A stretch of DNA of 64,000 nucleotides from Sulfurihydrogenibium azorense Az-Fu1 (GCF_000021545.1 NC_012438.1:1300003-1364002), one strand, 5' to 3'. Positions 9,701 to 18,138 are shown, counted from the stretch's first letter. The notes: generated by a model not told the origin, from the letters alone. Numbers and translations: made by a program.

Positions 9701-9989
9701 CTTCACAGTTATTACAAACAGTTGGAACTATCATGTAGTTAATAAGTTTTACACCATCCCTTAAAGCTCCACCATGTATTTTCCAGTAATCCCCTGCAGG
9801 TTCTTTCCAGTCATTCCACTTTTCAAACGGTGGATAGTAGTCTAAATGTTTTGGTTCAAATGTTAACTCTTGATTGTTTGCTACTTTATTATCTGCTTCT
9901 ACTTTTTCAAAAACTCCTTTAGTCAGTGCAACAGCACCGATAGAAGCTGCAGCTCCTTTTAAAAAGTTTCTTCTTGTTGTCTTTATCAT
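6774..9989 (-). CDS. Tat-exported molybdopterin oxidoreductase catalytic subunit (TtrA/PsrA-like)
   Basis: This 1071-residue catalytic subunit carries a twin-arginine signal (TTRRNFLKG at residues 4-12, then a hydrophobic stretch). An FS0 [4Fe-4S] motif CxxCxxxC-x29-C has cysteines at about 92, 95, 99 and 129. HTNICSS supplies a candidate Mo-ligand Cys at about 226, as in polysulfide, tetrathionate and formate enzymes. Dinucleotide-binding blocks end with a C-terminal cap domain. Length and gene order (FeS protein, NrfD, catalytic subunit) resemble TtrBCA more than PsrABC. The substrate is probably an inorganic sulfur compound, but a selenium or arsenic oxyanion or sulfite cannot be excluded. 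ATG 9989 is chosen because AGGAGG sits 7 nt upstream; the in-frame GTG at 9995 abuts the ribosome site. Confidence 0.88.
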   Translation of the reverse strand: MIKTTRRNFLKGAAASIGAVALTKGVFEKVEADNKVANNQELTFEPKHLDYYPPFEKWNDWKEPAGDYWKIHGGALRDGVKLINYMIVPTVCNNCEAACGLTAWIDKDTLTVRKFMGNPFHSGSRGRNCAKGYAALSQMYDPDRIPFPLKRAPGSKRGENKWVRTTWEEALETIGKRMREVLLKGDEISKKQIIYQVGRPNENGFHVKRVVWSWGVDGRNSHTNICSSNGRFGNIVTVGDDRTSPDFANSRLILLVSSHAADAGHYYQQHAGYIADARAKGAKLVVIDPRLSNSAGMADLWIPAWPGTEAAINLAMISRIVKEEKFNKEFVKRWFNWKQFIEDKDYLNFLKEKGFLTEVPSGNSFEDFVAVLKDLYKDYTFEWAAQEAKIPVSMLEKLYELILWAGDRITQYHWRAVAAGNRGGWMGAGRTGTILMAFMGAIGNVGGVGWYKWHTISIGDKGGSACMADTPEPVKAWNELEWPPEWPLSAYELSYLLPHLVMDDEWRNKWKEKGLKIPDKVEVWFSRIYNPVWINPDGFRWVEALKDENRFGLTVYLSPIWSETAFYCDYILPMGLAGERHDQHSEPTKPEKWTGFRQPVLRVALQKMGWKPNDPAKATLEAHKKVGLGEIWEEDEFFVNLAFAIDPDGSLGIRKYWESKQNPGKPVTMEEYYNAAFSTLPKLSEVCQQLGITPYEYMRDRGAWTEATDVYNVHEKPLPYDPEKKAYQYDGKWIPENEVKIENDIAYHVEEGGKKHKIGIVKDGKIVNGFKTPSGLIEFYSPTLKEWKWPEYAIPIYPRNAEERKQMIHIVSQVHHDYIKEENAFVLNPIYRLPYLIHTRSINSKWLMEIGQNHNPLWIYEKDAKRLGIKRGDAVKVRVVDTLTGIETGYFVAMAMPTQATRPGVVACSHHNGRWRLVNEVKVDGFKHELGVMRMGSVLVDIQQKGNQFFMRTKEGVKPFKSWQFPEFNKDTEQIWWKGTTGVFQNAVFPANPDPLSGMQCWHKKVLIEKAGPEDKIGDVFVDINKTWEVYKAWRDQLTRPNYQPGGLRRPKWMPRPWFPIDDEYWKFPSA

Positions 9990-10003
9990 ATTCACCCTCC
10001 TTA

Positions 10004-10885
10004 TTAACTAAGTGGTAACATTTGAGGAGCTAAAAGCCATGAATGTTTTACAAGCCAAAGACCAACCAAAGCAGATATTGAGCCAAGTAAAGCATACTCG
10101 TACTTTTTCTTTTCGTTTGCTATTCCTACTAAGATTATTGGGATGATGAATGTTAAAAATATTCCAAGCCAGAACATAGGTGCAAGACTACCAAATGTTA
10201 AAATTTCCACAGCTCTATGGGAAAATTCTGAGTGCATTCTTGCAAATAAAATCTCTCCAAGGTACATCATTCCTGATAAAAATGCAGAACCTATAAGTAT
10301 ATAACCAAGCTCTCTTTTTACTTCTTCCATCTCAACTTTATAAATTGTCATAAGTAAAAGGTAAGCTGCAGAACCTGCCAATGTTGCAGATAAAAGCATT
10401 TGAATCATTTCAGCAGGGAAAACCCATAACTCTCTTGCTGTTGATTCACCCATTATACCTGCAGTGTAGATAGTTGAAAAGAATGCCAGTACAAACCCTG
10501 GAAGCATCACTTTATCAAAAAGTTTTTTATTTCCAGTTACCCATGACCAGAAAGATATTAAAAGGACTATAACAAAACCAGAAACAACCCATGCTCCGAG
10601 TGTAACTGCTGAAGTAAAGTGTGCAAATAAGAATATCTTCCAAAATCTAAACATATGGTGAAGGTCTAAAACTGTTACTAAAAGTGTAATACCTATAAAT
10701 ATTAATCCAAGTATTGGAACCCACTTTCTAAAAAATGCATCTTTTTCTGGATACTTTTTTATAAAATACAAACCAAGAAGAAAACTTCCTGTTGCAATAC
10801 TTTTAGCCCACATATTTGTTGAAACAAGCCATCCCCATACAACTTTTGGTAACGCTACATCAAAAGTTACTTCAGCTCCCAACAT
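10004..10885 (-). CDS. NrfD/PsrC-type membrane quinone-interacting subunit
   Basis: A 293-residue protein with about eight hydrophobic spans in the NrfD arrangement, including WLVSTNMWAKSIATGSFLLG at the start and DLHHMFRFWKIF in an early loop. NrfD subunits anchor periplasmic molybdoenzyme-FeS dimers and exchange electrons with the quinone pool without haem. It lies between the FeS protein and the catalytic subunit, 14 bp from the latter. The start is ATG 10885 with AGGAGG upstream. Electron direction (quinone reduction during sulfur oxidation, or quinol oxidation during sulfur respiration) cannot be told from sequence. Confidence 0.9.
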   Translation of the reverse strand: MLGAEVTFDVALPKVVWGWLVSTNMWAKSIATGSFLLGLYFIKKYPEKDAFFRKWVPILGLIFIGITLLVTVLDLHHMFRFWKIFLFAHFTSAVTLGAWVVSGFVIVLLISFWSWVTGNKKLFDKVMLPGFVLAFFSTIYTAGIMGESTARELWVFPAEMIQMLLSATLAGSAAYLLLMTIYKVEMEEVKRELGYILIGSAFLSGMMYLGEILFARMHSEFSHRAVEILTFGSLAPMFWLGIFLTFIIPIILVGIANEKKKYEYALLGSISALVGLWLVKHSWLLAPQMLPLS

Positions 10886-10887
10886 GA

Positions 10888-11523
10888 TTAATGCCCTCCT
10901 ATATGGTCTAAAAACTTAACTTCTGTAAATAAAGTATAACCTTCAGGTCTTTCTGAAGCTAATGGGTCAAGAGCAACTGTAGAACCTCTTACATAAAAAT
11001 GTTTTGGTTTTGTGTTTAACTCTGGTTTTCTAACCATTACATCTTTATGTTCTTTTAAGTATTTAGAGATTTCACTTTCAGGGTCATCTAAATCACCAAA
11101 TATGTTTGCATGGGTTGGGCATGCAACTACACACGCAGGCATCATTCCTACTTCTATTCTATGGGCACAGTAAGTACACTTGTCTGCAGAGTTTGTAATA
11201 GGGTCTATATAAATCGCATTGTATGGACAAGCCATCATACAGGACGCACATCCTATACATCTGTTGTGGTCAACGTTTACTATACCGTTAGGAAGGTAAT
11301 GTAATGCACTTACAGGACATATTCTTTCACAAGGGGCATTTTCACAGTGATTACATCTTAAAGGTACAAAGTGTCTCTTTACTTCTGGAAACTCCCCTTG
11401 GTCTATGTACTTAACCCTCAACCTCCAACTATGTAAAGGAACATCGTTTTCAGCCTTACAAGATACAGCACAAGCCATACACCCCATACATCTACTTAAA
11501 TCCACTAAAAATCCAAGTCTCAT
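10888..11523 (-). CDS. PsrB/TtrB/NrfC-like four-cluster ferredoxin subunit
   Basis: A 211-residue electron-transfer subunit with four cysteine clusters typical of DmsB/PsrB proteins: CMGCMACAVSCK near residue 13, CNHCENAPCERICP near 57, CIGCASCMMACP near 91, and CTYCAHRIEVGMMPACVVACP. It should carry four [4Fe-4S] clusters between the NrfD anchor and the molybdoprotein. It has no signal of its own and would be exported with the Tat-tagged partner. It ends 2 bp before the NrfD gene start. Confidence 0.92.
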   Translation of the reverse strand: MRLGFLVDLSRCMGCMACAVSCKAENDVPLHSWRLRVKYIDQGEFPEVKRHFVPLRCNHCENAPCERICPVSALHYLPNGIVNVDHNRCIGCASCMMACPYNAIYIDPITNSADKCTYCAHRIEVGMMPACVVACPTHANIFGDLDDPESEISKYLKEHKDVMVRKPELNTKPKHFYVRGSTVALDPLASERPEGYTLFTEVKFLDHIGGH

Positions 11524-11553
11524 AGTTTAACCCTCCATTGTATAATCACAGAC

Positions 11554-11955
11554 TTATAGACATCCTTTGAAAAATCCTGCTTTTGGTTTTGGAGATATTT
11601 TATACTCTTGAATTTCTAATACAGGTAAATCACCTTCTTTTTTTACTATTTTGCCTTTTGCATCTATACTTCCACCAAACCCTTCATCAAGCTCAAAGTA
11701 GTAAATGTTTTTTGGAGCTATTGCATAAAAAGTATTTTCTGTAACGTCGTATATCACATAGCCGGTTTGAGCTGCTTCAACAGGTGGACAACTTGATAAA
11801 AGCTCAAAGCTCCCTGTTGCTTTTGCCTTTTCTGCACAAGATTTTGCTGTTATAACAGCACTAGATAACTCAACTTCTTCTCCAACATTCTCTGCAGCAA
11901 AAGAAGGTATTATTAAACCAAGAGACAATATAACACTTAACATAACTTTTCTCAT
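11554..11955 (-). CDS. Small exported protein of unknown function
   Basis: A 133-residue protein with a clear Sec signal peptide (MRKVMLSVILSLGLIIPSFA, cleavage near residue 20). I do not recognise a family. The mature part has three cysteines (in AKSCAEKA, LLSSCPPVE and the C-terminal KGCL), enough for a disulfide or metal site, and an aromatic YFELDEGFGG loop. It is the first gene behind the second copy of the 19-bp promoter element at 12007-12025, so it leads the sub-operon encoding the TtrBCA-like complex. It may be a periplasmic accessory or electron-transfer protein; this is inference from position only. Confidence 0.7.
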   Translation of the reverse strand: MRKVMLSVILSLGLIIPSFAAENVGEEVELSSAVITAKSCAEKAKATGSFELLSSCPPVEAAQTGYVIYDVTENTFYAIAPKNIYYFELDEGFGGSIDAKGKIVKKEGDLPVLEIQEYKISPKPKAGFFKGCL

Positions 11956-12006
11956 TATATTAACCTCCTTATTAAATCTTCGATAAAATACTAACCTTCT
12001 AAAATA

Positions 12007-12025
12007 AAGTTGTCAAACATTAACC
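12007..12025 (-). promoter_or_regulatory. Shared promoter element, copy 2
   Basis: On the minus strand this reads GGTTAATGTTTGACAACTT. It contains a consensus -35 TTGACA and lies 52 bp upstream of the 11955 start codon. Copy 1 at 19133-19151 matches 18 of 19 bases and lies 51 bp upstream of the rhodanese start. It implies a second promoter inside the sulfur cluster. Confidence 0.65.
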
Positions 12026-12028
12026 AAA

Positions 12029-13162
12029 TCATTTTAAAGTTTTTAAATACGCAACTATATCTTTTAAATCCTGTTCAGATAAATGAGCATACGGTGGCAT
12101 TTTAGAAGTTATATTACCTTTGTCGTCTTTTATGTACCATGTATACATATCGTTATTTGGATAAGCACCATTTTTATCTGGTCCTGCAGCTTTGTTATAG
12201 TGTCTGTTTATGTTAAGGTTTCTAATTACAACATCGTTTGGATTTACTATTGACTCTTTTAGGTATATAGGGTTAGAGTATCCTCCGATTTTTGAAAGAT
12301 TTGGAGCCAGTCCTTCTGGAGCTGCAGTTTGGTCTGCAAATCTGTGGCAACCGTTACATCCATTTTGAATCATTAACTCTTTACCTCTTGCTGGATTACC
12401 TATTTCACCGTATCCCCATGAGATATATTTTAAGTAGTTAGGATCTACTTTTGCATTACCCATTTTTATAAACTTCCAGTTAGATATAACTTTATTACCA
12501 TCTCTGTTTAGAGAGTTTCCATCCCATATTGCAAAAGATACCGGAACCATTCCAGAAGCAAGGTTTAAATCAGGTGTTTTTATAGGTTTTTTAATAAAAG
12601 CTATCCATTGCTTATTTGCATCATCGTATTTCATTGTAAATGTATAACCTTTTTCTTGAATCTCAGTTAAACTTCCAAAGCCTTCAGCTATAAATGCCTT
12701 TTGGTAATCCTTTCCTTCTACAGCCTTTTTTAGATAAGTCATAACAGGATGTTTTGAGTCTCCCATTCCTATGTAAGCAAGAGTTGTCCCTTTACCGTAT
12801 TTAACTGGAAATTGAACTGATACTCCATCTCCATACTTGTTAGTTGTCATAGCTGGCTGAACAGATTTTGTTTCATCTTTCCATTTTATTAAAATTCCTA
12901 TCTCTTTTTGATTATAACCAACGGTAACTTCTGCTTCTACAGGCTTTTGTTCCTCTACTAATTTTTTAGCATTTGCATCATTTAATGCAACTGTATATTG
13001 CTGATATAAAGTTATTTTTTTTGTAGGTAAAGACGAAAGACCTTCTTCAGATATATTTGCTATTTGTTTAGCTTCTATAACATCATCTTCAAACTTATCT
13101 ACGCCAGCATTGGAAGATATTACTAAAGTTGATAAAGCAAGTAAAGATAAAGCTTTTTTCAT
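12029..13162 (-). CDS. Type II DMSO-reductase gamma (haem b) subunit fused to cytochrome c
   Basis: The 377-residue exported protein has a Sec signal (about residues 1-19). An ethylbenzene-dehydrogenase-type haem-b domain follows, with the family block PVSFAIWDGNSLNRDG near 206-222. A C-terminal class I cytochrome c domain has CNGCH at 269-273 and a candidate axial Met in SKMPPYAHLS. Gamma subunits of SerC, DdhC, ClrC and EbdC type carry the haem-b domain alone. Here the fused c domain would pass electrons directly to or from periplasmic carriers. It is encoded behind the beta subunit, across a short hairpin, and should form the periplasmic alpha-beta-gamma enzyme. Confidence 0.86.
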   Translation of the reverse strand: MKKALSLLALSTLVISSNAGVDKFEDDVIEAKQIANISEEGLSSLPTKKITLYQQYTVALNDANAKKLVEEQKPVEAEVTVGYNQKEIGILIKWKDETKSVQPAMTTNKYGDGVSVQFPVKYGKGTTLAYIGMGDSKHPVMTYLKKAVEGKDYQKAFIAEGFGSLTEIQEKGYTFTMKYDDANKQWIAFIKKPIKTPDLNLASGMVPVSFAIWDGNSLNRDGNKVISNWKFIKMGNAKVDPNYLKYISWGYGEIGNPARGKELMIQNGCNGCHRFADQTAAPEGLAPNLSKIGGYSNPIYLKESIVNPNDVVIRNLNINRHYNKAAGPDKNGAYPNNDMYTWYIKDDKGNITSKMPPYAHLSEQDLKDIVAYLKTLK

Positions 13163-13196
13163 TATTTACCTCCTTGTCTTGATTATTCAAATAAAT

Positions 13197-13215
13197 GGCA
13201 GGGAAAATCCCTGCC
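13197..13215 (-). terminator. Intercistronic hairpin between beta and gamma genes
   Basis: A GGCAGGG / CCCTGCC stem with a short A/T loop. The T-run after it on the minus strand is weak (ATTTATTT), so it is more likely an RNA-processing or partial-attenuation hairpin than a full terminator. Confidence 0.5.
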
Positions 13216-13223
13216 CTAATTTT

Positions 13224-14375
13224 TTAATGACCACCATGTTTTTCTTTCTGTGGAAGTGGTAAAACCTTTTCGTGGAATGTGTAGTCTTTTATCTCTACTC
13301 TTTGAGTGTTTGCACCGTGTAAGTATCTTTGATCTACAATCCTGAAGAACTCTGAACCTTTAAGTCCTTTTTTAGCAGCTTCTTGTTGGTAATAGTTGTT
13401 ATCAAGTCTGAACATATCTCTGTGGGAGTATGCAATAAGAATATCCATTAACTCTGATTCTTCTCCTCTTGCTCTTTTTTCCATTTCTTTTCTTAAAGTT
13501 TCAAGTGCTTGATGAACTTCTTTTCCAAATAGAAGCTCTAAGTATTCAATAGGAGTTCTTCTTGAACCTTCTATTGGAGCCATATTGTCATCGAATTTTG
13601 GTGGTTCAAACAACGGTGGTACATAGTAAACGTTTGGTTGAGTTCCAAAGTCAGGTCTAAGTGGTAAAGCTACTTTATATTTATGAACTAATTTGTAAAC
13701 TTGTCCTTCTTCGTCATCTAAAAATCCTACAAATCTTATTCTACCTACACACTGGTGAGCACAAGCTGGTGGTAGTCCTCTTTCTACCCTTGGGAAGCAG
13801 AATATACACTTTTCAGACTTAGATATTTTAGGGTTAAAGTATATCTTTTTGTAAGGGCAACCTGCTATACAGTATCTATAACCTTGACATCTTTCAAGGT
13901 CAACTAATACTATACCGTCTTGCTCTCTTTTAAATATAGCTTCCCTTGGACATGCTGCAAGACAACCTGGGTTAGAACAGTGGTTACATATTCTTGGGAT
14001 GTAGAAGAAGTAAGAGTTTGGATACTCTCCTCCTCCTACATCTTCGTCCCAGTTTGGTCCCCACTGTAAATCAGACTTAGTTTGTAAAAGTGAACCATTG
14101 AAAAGTTCATCGTGGTTGTAATCCCATGGTACTCCATAGTCTAATGCTAAGTCTGGAATTATACCGTCCTTTAGATTACCATCTTGATCAAATCCTCCAC
14201 CAGCTTCCATCCAGTTTCTTGGGTATCCAGCTCCAGGATGTGTCTCAACATTGTTCCAGTACATGTATTCTCTTCCGTTTCTGTTCGTCCACTGTGTTTT
14301 ACAAGCAACTGTACAAGTTTGGCAACCTATACATTTATTTAAATCCATTACCATTGCAAGTTGTCTTTTTGACAT
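13224..14375 (-). CDS. Type II DMSO-reductase-family beta (FeS) subunit
   Basis: A 383-residue NarH/SerB/DdhB-like subunit. It starts MSKRQLAMVMDLNKCIGCQTCTVACK and has further cysteine groups CNHCSNPGCLAACP, CQGYRYCIAGCP (a Tyr/Trp-type replacement as in the NarH family, where one cluster is [3Fe-4S]) and CIFCFPRVERGLPPACAHQC. The VGRIRFVGFLDD block is characteristic of the type II group. It moves electrons between the molybdenum subunit and the haem-b gamma subunit. AGGAGG precedes the ATG. It lies 12 bp after the alpha stop. It carries no signal peptide and would need the alpha Tat signal for export, which is missing here. Confidence 0.92.
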   Translation of the reverse strand: MSKRQLAMVMDLNKCIGCQTCTVACKTQWTNRNGREYMYWNNVETHPGAGYPRNWMEAGGGFDQDGNLKDGIIPDLALDYGVPWDYNHDELFNGSLLQTKSDLQWGPNWDEDVGGGEYPNSYFFYIPRICNHCSNPGCLAACPREAIFKREQDGIVLVDLERCQGYRYCIAGCPYKKIYFNPKISKSEKCIFCFPRVERGLPPACAHQCVGRIRFVGFLDDEEGQVYKLVHKYKVALPLRPDFGTQPNVYYVPPLFEPPKFDDNMAPIEGSRRTPIEYLELLFGKEVHQALETLRKEMEKRARGEESELMDILIAYSHRDMFRLDNNYYQQEAAKKGLKGSEFFRIVDQRYLHGANTQRVEIKDYTFHEKVLPLPQKEKHGGH

Positions 14376-14387
14376 TTACATACCTCC

Positions 14388-16922
14388 TTAAACTTTTTCT
14401 ATATCAACGGAAGTTTCGTAAGCATGTTGGTTACCATCCCAGTTTCCACCAAACTTGAGATGTCCCCAACCGTCGGAAAGCTCTAACAGGTTTAAAGGTG
14501 AAGCAACAACTTCGTTATGTCCTTTTCTTCCTTTGTAGAAGAATGGTTCCCAACCATGTTCAAGAAGTATTGCATCTTTAGGACAAGAAGGGTATACCTT
14601 AGCCATTGCGTAAAACTCACCTAAAGTATTGTAAACTCTTACTTCATCTCCATCTTTAATACCTTTTTTCCTTGCAATCTCAGGGTTTATCATTACGTAA
14701 GGTTTTCCTCTTTGGAGTCTAAGGAGAAGTGTTGATGTCTTATAAGTAGAGTGGATAGACCATCTTGCGTGTGGTGTCATAAGTACAAATGGGAATTTTC
14801 TTGGTCTGATAGGTTCTTTTGCAGTTGGTACGTTTGCACCTTCCTGTATCCATAAGTCATCATCTACATAGTAAGTTATTCTTCCTGATAGAGTTTCAAA
14901 TCTTTCATATAGGAAAAGATTATTTTCAAATACATTATATGGTTTATCTGGATATAGAGGTGAGGATTTTCCAGCTTTTTCGTTTAGTACTAAGTAACCA
15001 CCTCTTTTAAACATAGATTCTATTGTGTTTGGTTTAAACTGGTCTGTGTTTTCAAGAGCAAGCTCTACCGCATCTTTGTCAGTTCTGAGTTGTCCGTTTA
15101 TCGTGTACTCGTCAACTAATGTATCAAGGTCTCTGTACCCGGTTTTTGAAAGTTGCGGGTCTGGTATTTTAATGTATTTTTTATCTCCTGTTTCTTTGTA
15201 CTTTTTCATTGCAATTTCTTGAATTTTTTCAACGATCATTGTACAGATTTCCCACTCAGATTTAGCTTCTCCAACTGGTTTTAGATTTGCAGGTGGATGT
15301 GCTAAGTTTGCAAACCTGTGGTACCCTGGGTTCGTTCTTAGGTCCCAAACTTCGTAGTGAGATTTTGCTGGTAGAAGTATATCTGCATAATTTGCAAAAT
15401 CTGACATTCTAAAGTCCACATAGGCTATAAATTTAGCTTTCTCTAAGAATGCTTTTTTGTAAGAAGATCCTTTATTTCTTCTAAATCTTGCATCTGCAAA
15501 GAGTAAGAATGTTTGAACATCTTTCCAGTAAGACTTTCCATGCCCTATTCCTTTATCACCTTCAGATTTTGAAAGCATCTCTTCCACTTTCTTTTTATAC
15601 TCTTCTTTTGACATTCCCATCACTTGTTTAAATGTTTCTTCTTCATAGAGCTTATCAAAATCTTGCATCATATTACCAAGGACAAACTCACTTACAAATC
15701 CAGATGCAAATCTTTCTTTATATTTACCAGCAAATCCAGATATTTTTGCCAGCCCTGATATTGACCACTCATTCTCAGTGTTAAATCCACCGTAAGGTCC
15801 AAGTCTTCCACAAAGTGGCGTAATAGACGCTATAGCCCTTTGAGCTAACATTCCGTTAAAGTACTTACCTATTGTAAATCCCATAGATATAAACGCAACT
15901 TTTGGAAGGGCTATATCCCTTGCAAGTTGTTGGACTATCTTTGGATGAACATTTGTTAGTTTAAATGTCTTTTCTGCTGGGAATTTTGCAGCTTCTGCTT
16001 TTAACAGCTCAAACACAGGTGTAACTTTAACTTTTGAACCATCTTTTAATCTAACCTCATAAACACCTTCTAAAGCTGGGTCTATGTCCCATCCAAGGTC
16101 TTTTAATCTCAACGTTTTAACTGGGTTTCCTTCAGAACCAGGCATTATTGTGAATTTACCGTTTTTAAGGTTGTAGGATAAAAATACTTCATGCTCTTCA
16201 AACTCTTTTCCGTGGGCTTTTTCTTCCATATTGTGGAATATCTCTTTATCAAACATAGGATCATTTTTATCTATGTCTGATAGTCTTAATAGCTTCTTAT
16301 TATCAAGTCTAACCAAGAAAGGTAGGTCTGTAAATACTTTAATAAAGTTAGGTTTGTAGAGTTTTTGCTGGATTATCTCATTTATTATAGACATTGCTAA
16401 AAATCCGTCATATCCAGCTCTTACAGGCACCCATAGGTCAGCTCCCTTTGCTGTTGCGTTGTAGTCAGGAGTGATAACTATAACTTTTCCACCGTTATAT
16501 TTACCTTCCCAAACCCAGTGAGCATCAGGAATTCTTGTTTTATTAGGGTCTTGTCCCCACCAAATTTGAACGTTTGCAGTGTAAACAAAGTCGTAAGAGA
16601 ATCCTATATTACCTTCACCGTAAACTAAAGACACACCAGGGAACATATCACCAACGTAAGAAGCTATGTAAGGTCTTACAGCACCAAGTAACGTTCCAAG
16701 TCTTTTACCAGAGGCTGCCCTTGCTTCTGTAAGCATACCTGCACCAACATGTATGTAGTTTCCTTGAGGACCAACAGTTAACATAGTTTCGTATATTCTA
16801 GTAGCCACTTCTGTAATAGCCTCATCCCAAGATATTCTCTTCCATTTACCTTCTCCTCTTTCTCCTACTCTCTTCATTGGATAGAGGATTCTGTCTTTTT
16901 CATACATTAAACACTGAAACAA
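14388..16922 (-). CDS. Type II DMSO-reductase-family alpha subunit, N-terminus missing
   Basis: The 844-codon frame encodes a NarG/SerA/DdhA-like catalytic subunit from the conserved YEKDRILYPMKRVGERGEGKW block to a normal C-terminus. SYVGDMFPG supplies a candidate Mo-ligand Asp (residue 92), as in type II enzymes. Family members have roughly 100 or more residues before this block, with the Tat signal and FS0 [4Fe-4S] cysteines. Here an in-frame stop lies 4 codons above TTG 16922 and only 62 bp separate it from the YeeE stop. The rest of the frame is intact. Translation may start at TTG 16922 or, by coupling to the micro-ORF stop, at ATG 16907. The gene is either recently truncated and non-functional or encodes a cytosolic, FS0-less variant. 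Confidence 0.85.
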   Translation of the reverse strand: MFQCLMYEKDRILYPMKRVGERGEGKWKRISWDEAITEVATRIYETMLTVGPQGNYIHVGAGMLTEARAASGKRLGTLLGAVRPYIASYVGDMFPGVSLVYGEGNIGFSYDFVYTANVQIWWGQDPNKTRIPDAHWVWEGKYNGGKVIVITPDYNATAKGADLWVPVRAGYDGFLAMSIINEIIQQKLYKPNFIKVFTDLPFLVRLDNKKLLRLSDIDKNDPMFDKEIFHNMEEKAHGKEFEEHEVFLSYNLKNGKFTIMPGSEGNPVKTLRLKDLGWDIDPALEGVYEVRLKDGSKVKVTPVFELLKAEAAKFPAEKTFKLTNVHPKIVQQLARDIALPKVAFISMGFTIGKYFNGMLAQRAIASITPLCGRLGPYGGFNTENEWSISGLAKISGFAGKYKERFASGFVSEFVLGNMMQDFDKLYEEETFKQVMGMSKEEYKKKVEEMLSKSEGDKGIGHGKSYWKDVQTFLLFADARFRRNKGSSYKKAFLEKAKFIAYVDFRMSDFANYADILLPAKSHYEVWDLRTNPGYHRFANLAHPPANLKPVGEAKSEWEICTMIVEKIQEIAMKKYKETGDKKYIKIPDPQLSKTGYRDLDTLVDEYTINGQLRTDKDAVELALENTDQFKPNTIESMFKRGGYLVLNEKAGKSSPLYPDKPYNVFENNLFLYERFETLSGRITYYVDDDLWIQEGANVPTAKEPIRPRKFPFVLMTPHARWSIHSTYKTSTLLLRLQRGKPYVMINPEIARKKGIKDGDEVRVYNTLGEFYAMAKVYPSCPKDAILLEHGWEPFFYKGRKGHNEVVASPLNLLELSDGWGHLKFGGNWDGNQHAYETSVDIEKV

Positions 16923-16971
16923 GTAAAACCACTATAGCTATCCAAAATAGTAATCTTTCTGTCATACTCAT
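16900..16971 (-). CDS. 23-residue membrane micro-ORF overlapping the alpha-subunit start
   Basis: ATG at 16971 is preceded by GAGGTGGG and opens 23 codons: MSMTERLLFW, a hydrophobic IAIVVLLVSV run and FNV. Its TGA (16902-16900) overlaps an in-frame alpha ATG at 16907 as ATGTATGA, a classic coupling geometry. Most likely it is the 5' end of another gene, or of the original alpha, joined out of frame to the alpha body by a deletion. A real leader peptide is the alternative. Moderate confidence in the frame, low in its function. Confidence 0.45.
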   Translation of the reverse strand: MSMTERLLFWIAIVVLLVSVFNV

Positions 16972-16984
16972 TTTACCCACCTCT

Positions 16985-18106
16985 TTAGTCGTAAACTTCT
17001 TCAGATTCTTTTTTAGCTTCTAAAAATCTTGACCATCTACCAAAGTATATTAAGTTTGCAGTTAGTACACCTACTATAAAGTAAGTTCCGGACATTGCCA
17101 TACTACCTATAGAAAGTGTAGGATAGGCAGCTAAGAATGCTCCAGTTGTGCAACCACCACCTATTAAAGCTCCTAAAGCCAAAAATATTCCTGCGAAGAA
17201 AACTAAAACCATTCTTACGTAAGGGATTGGTGTAACTCTTGCAAACGCAGGAGGAACAGGATCAAACTTAAATCTACCTGATATTATAGCAGCCAAGAAA
17301 GCACCAGGTAAAACACCTAATATTAATCCAGAATGCCATAGTATGGTTTCATTAACTTGAGGAACAACGTTTGATATAGGATAACCTATTAAGTGAGAAA
17401 TCCAACCTACTAATGCAAGTAGAGCTCCTGAAAAGCCCAAGTATTCTCCCTGAGCTGTAGCCCATGCGATTATAGAACCAGCAGCTACACCACCTATAGC
17501 CCAATGCCACTCATCTTTTATAAGATTAAAACTTGTTTTCTCTTGATAAAGTTTCTTAGCAGGGTCTAACCAATCAGCAATTAAAGCAAATACTAAAAAT
17601 AAAACTCCCCATGCAACAGCTAATGGACCATAAGGAACTCCTAAGACACCATAAAGGGTTAAATCTTGTTTATTACCTAAAATACCAGCCTCTACTAAAG
17701 AGGGTTGAATAGCGTTATAAATAATCACACCCAAAACTAAACCAACAACACCTGCAGCTGATATAAACTTTCCTGCTCCTACTCTTGCAACACACGTTCC
17801 CGGACAAAAACCTGCAGAAGCCATAGCAATTCCAAACATTACACCACCTATAAGGTGAGCTACTCCCAGATAAGGCATTATTCTTGGAATAAGGTTTGTA
17901 GATTCTGAAAATCCAAGAATATCAGCAAGTCCATAGATTATTGAAGCTGTAGCTATCCCAGTAAACGCAAACTTCATAATTTTTAAGTCCCTTAAAAGGA
18001 GCATACCTTCAACACGGGAATACCTTACAGCTCCAACCTTAAAGAGAACAAAACCAAATAGAGCACCTGTTATAAGACCCATTATAAGATGATTTGTGTG
18101 TTCCAT
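16985..18106 (-). CDS. YeeE/YedE-family sulfur-compound transporter
   Basis: A 373-residue inner-membrane protein made of two homologous halves with about ten spans. Each half has a conserved cysteine loop: SAGFCPGTCVARVGAGK in the first and IGGGCTTGAFLAAYPTLSIG in the second. These are the signatures of the YeeE/YedE (TsuA-like) family, whose characterised member takes up thiosulfate. It lies between the periplasmic rhodanese and the type II enzyme, so it probably moves thiosulfate or a related sulfur species across the inner membrane for this cluster. A hairpin (18139-18156) separates it from the rhodanese gene. Confidence 0.88.
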   Translation of the reverse strand: MEHTNHLIMGLITGALFGFVLFKVGAVRYSRVEGMLLLRDLKIMKFAFTGIATASIIYGLADILGFSESTNLIPRIMPYLGVAHLIGGVMFGIAMASAGFCPGTCVARVGAGKFISAAGVVGLVLGVIIYNAIQPSLVEAGILGNKQDLTLYGVLGVPYGPLAVAWGVLFLVFALIADWLDPAKKLYQEKTSFNLIKDEWHWAIGGVAAGSIIAWATAQGEYLGFSGALLALVGWISHLIGYPISNVVPQVNETILWHSGLILGVLPGAFLAAIISGRFKFDPVPPAFARVTPIPYVRMVLVFFAGIFLALGALIGGGCTTGAFLAAYPTLSIGSMAMSGTYFIVGVLTANLIYFGRWSRFLEAKKESEEVYD

Positions 18107-18138
18107 GATACTAACCTCCTGATATTAAAAATAAGAAA

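Noticed and set aside
16900-16971. Programmed frameshift joining the micro-ORF to alpha
   Set aside because: No slippery heptamer or stimulator visible, and the joined protein would still lack the signal and FS0 cysteines.
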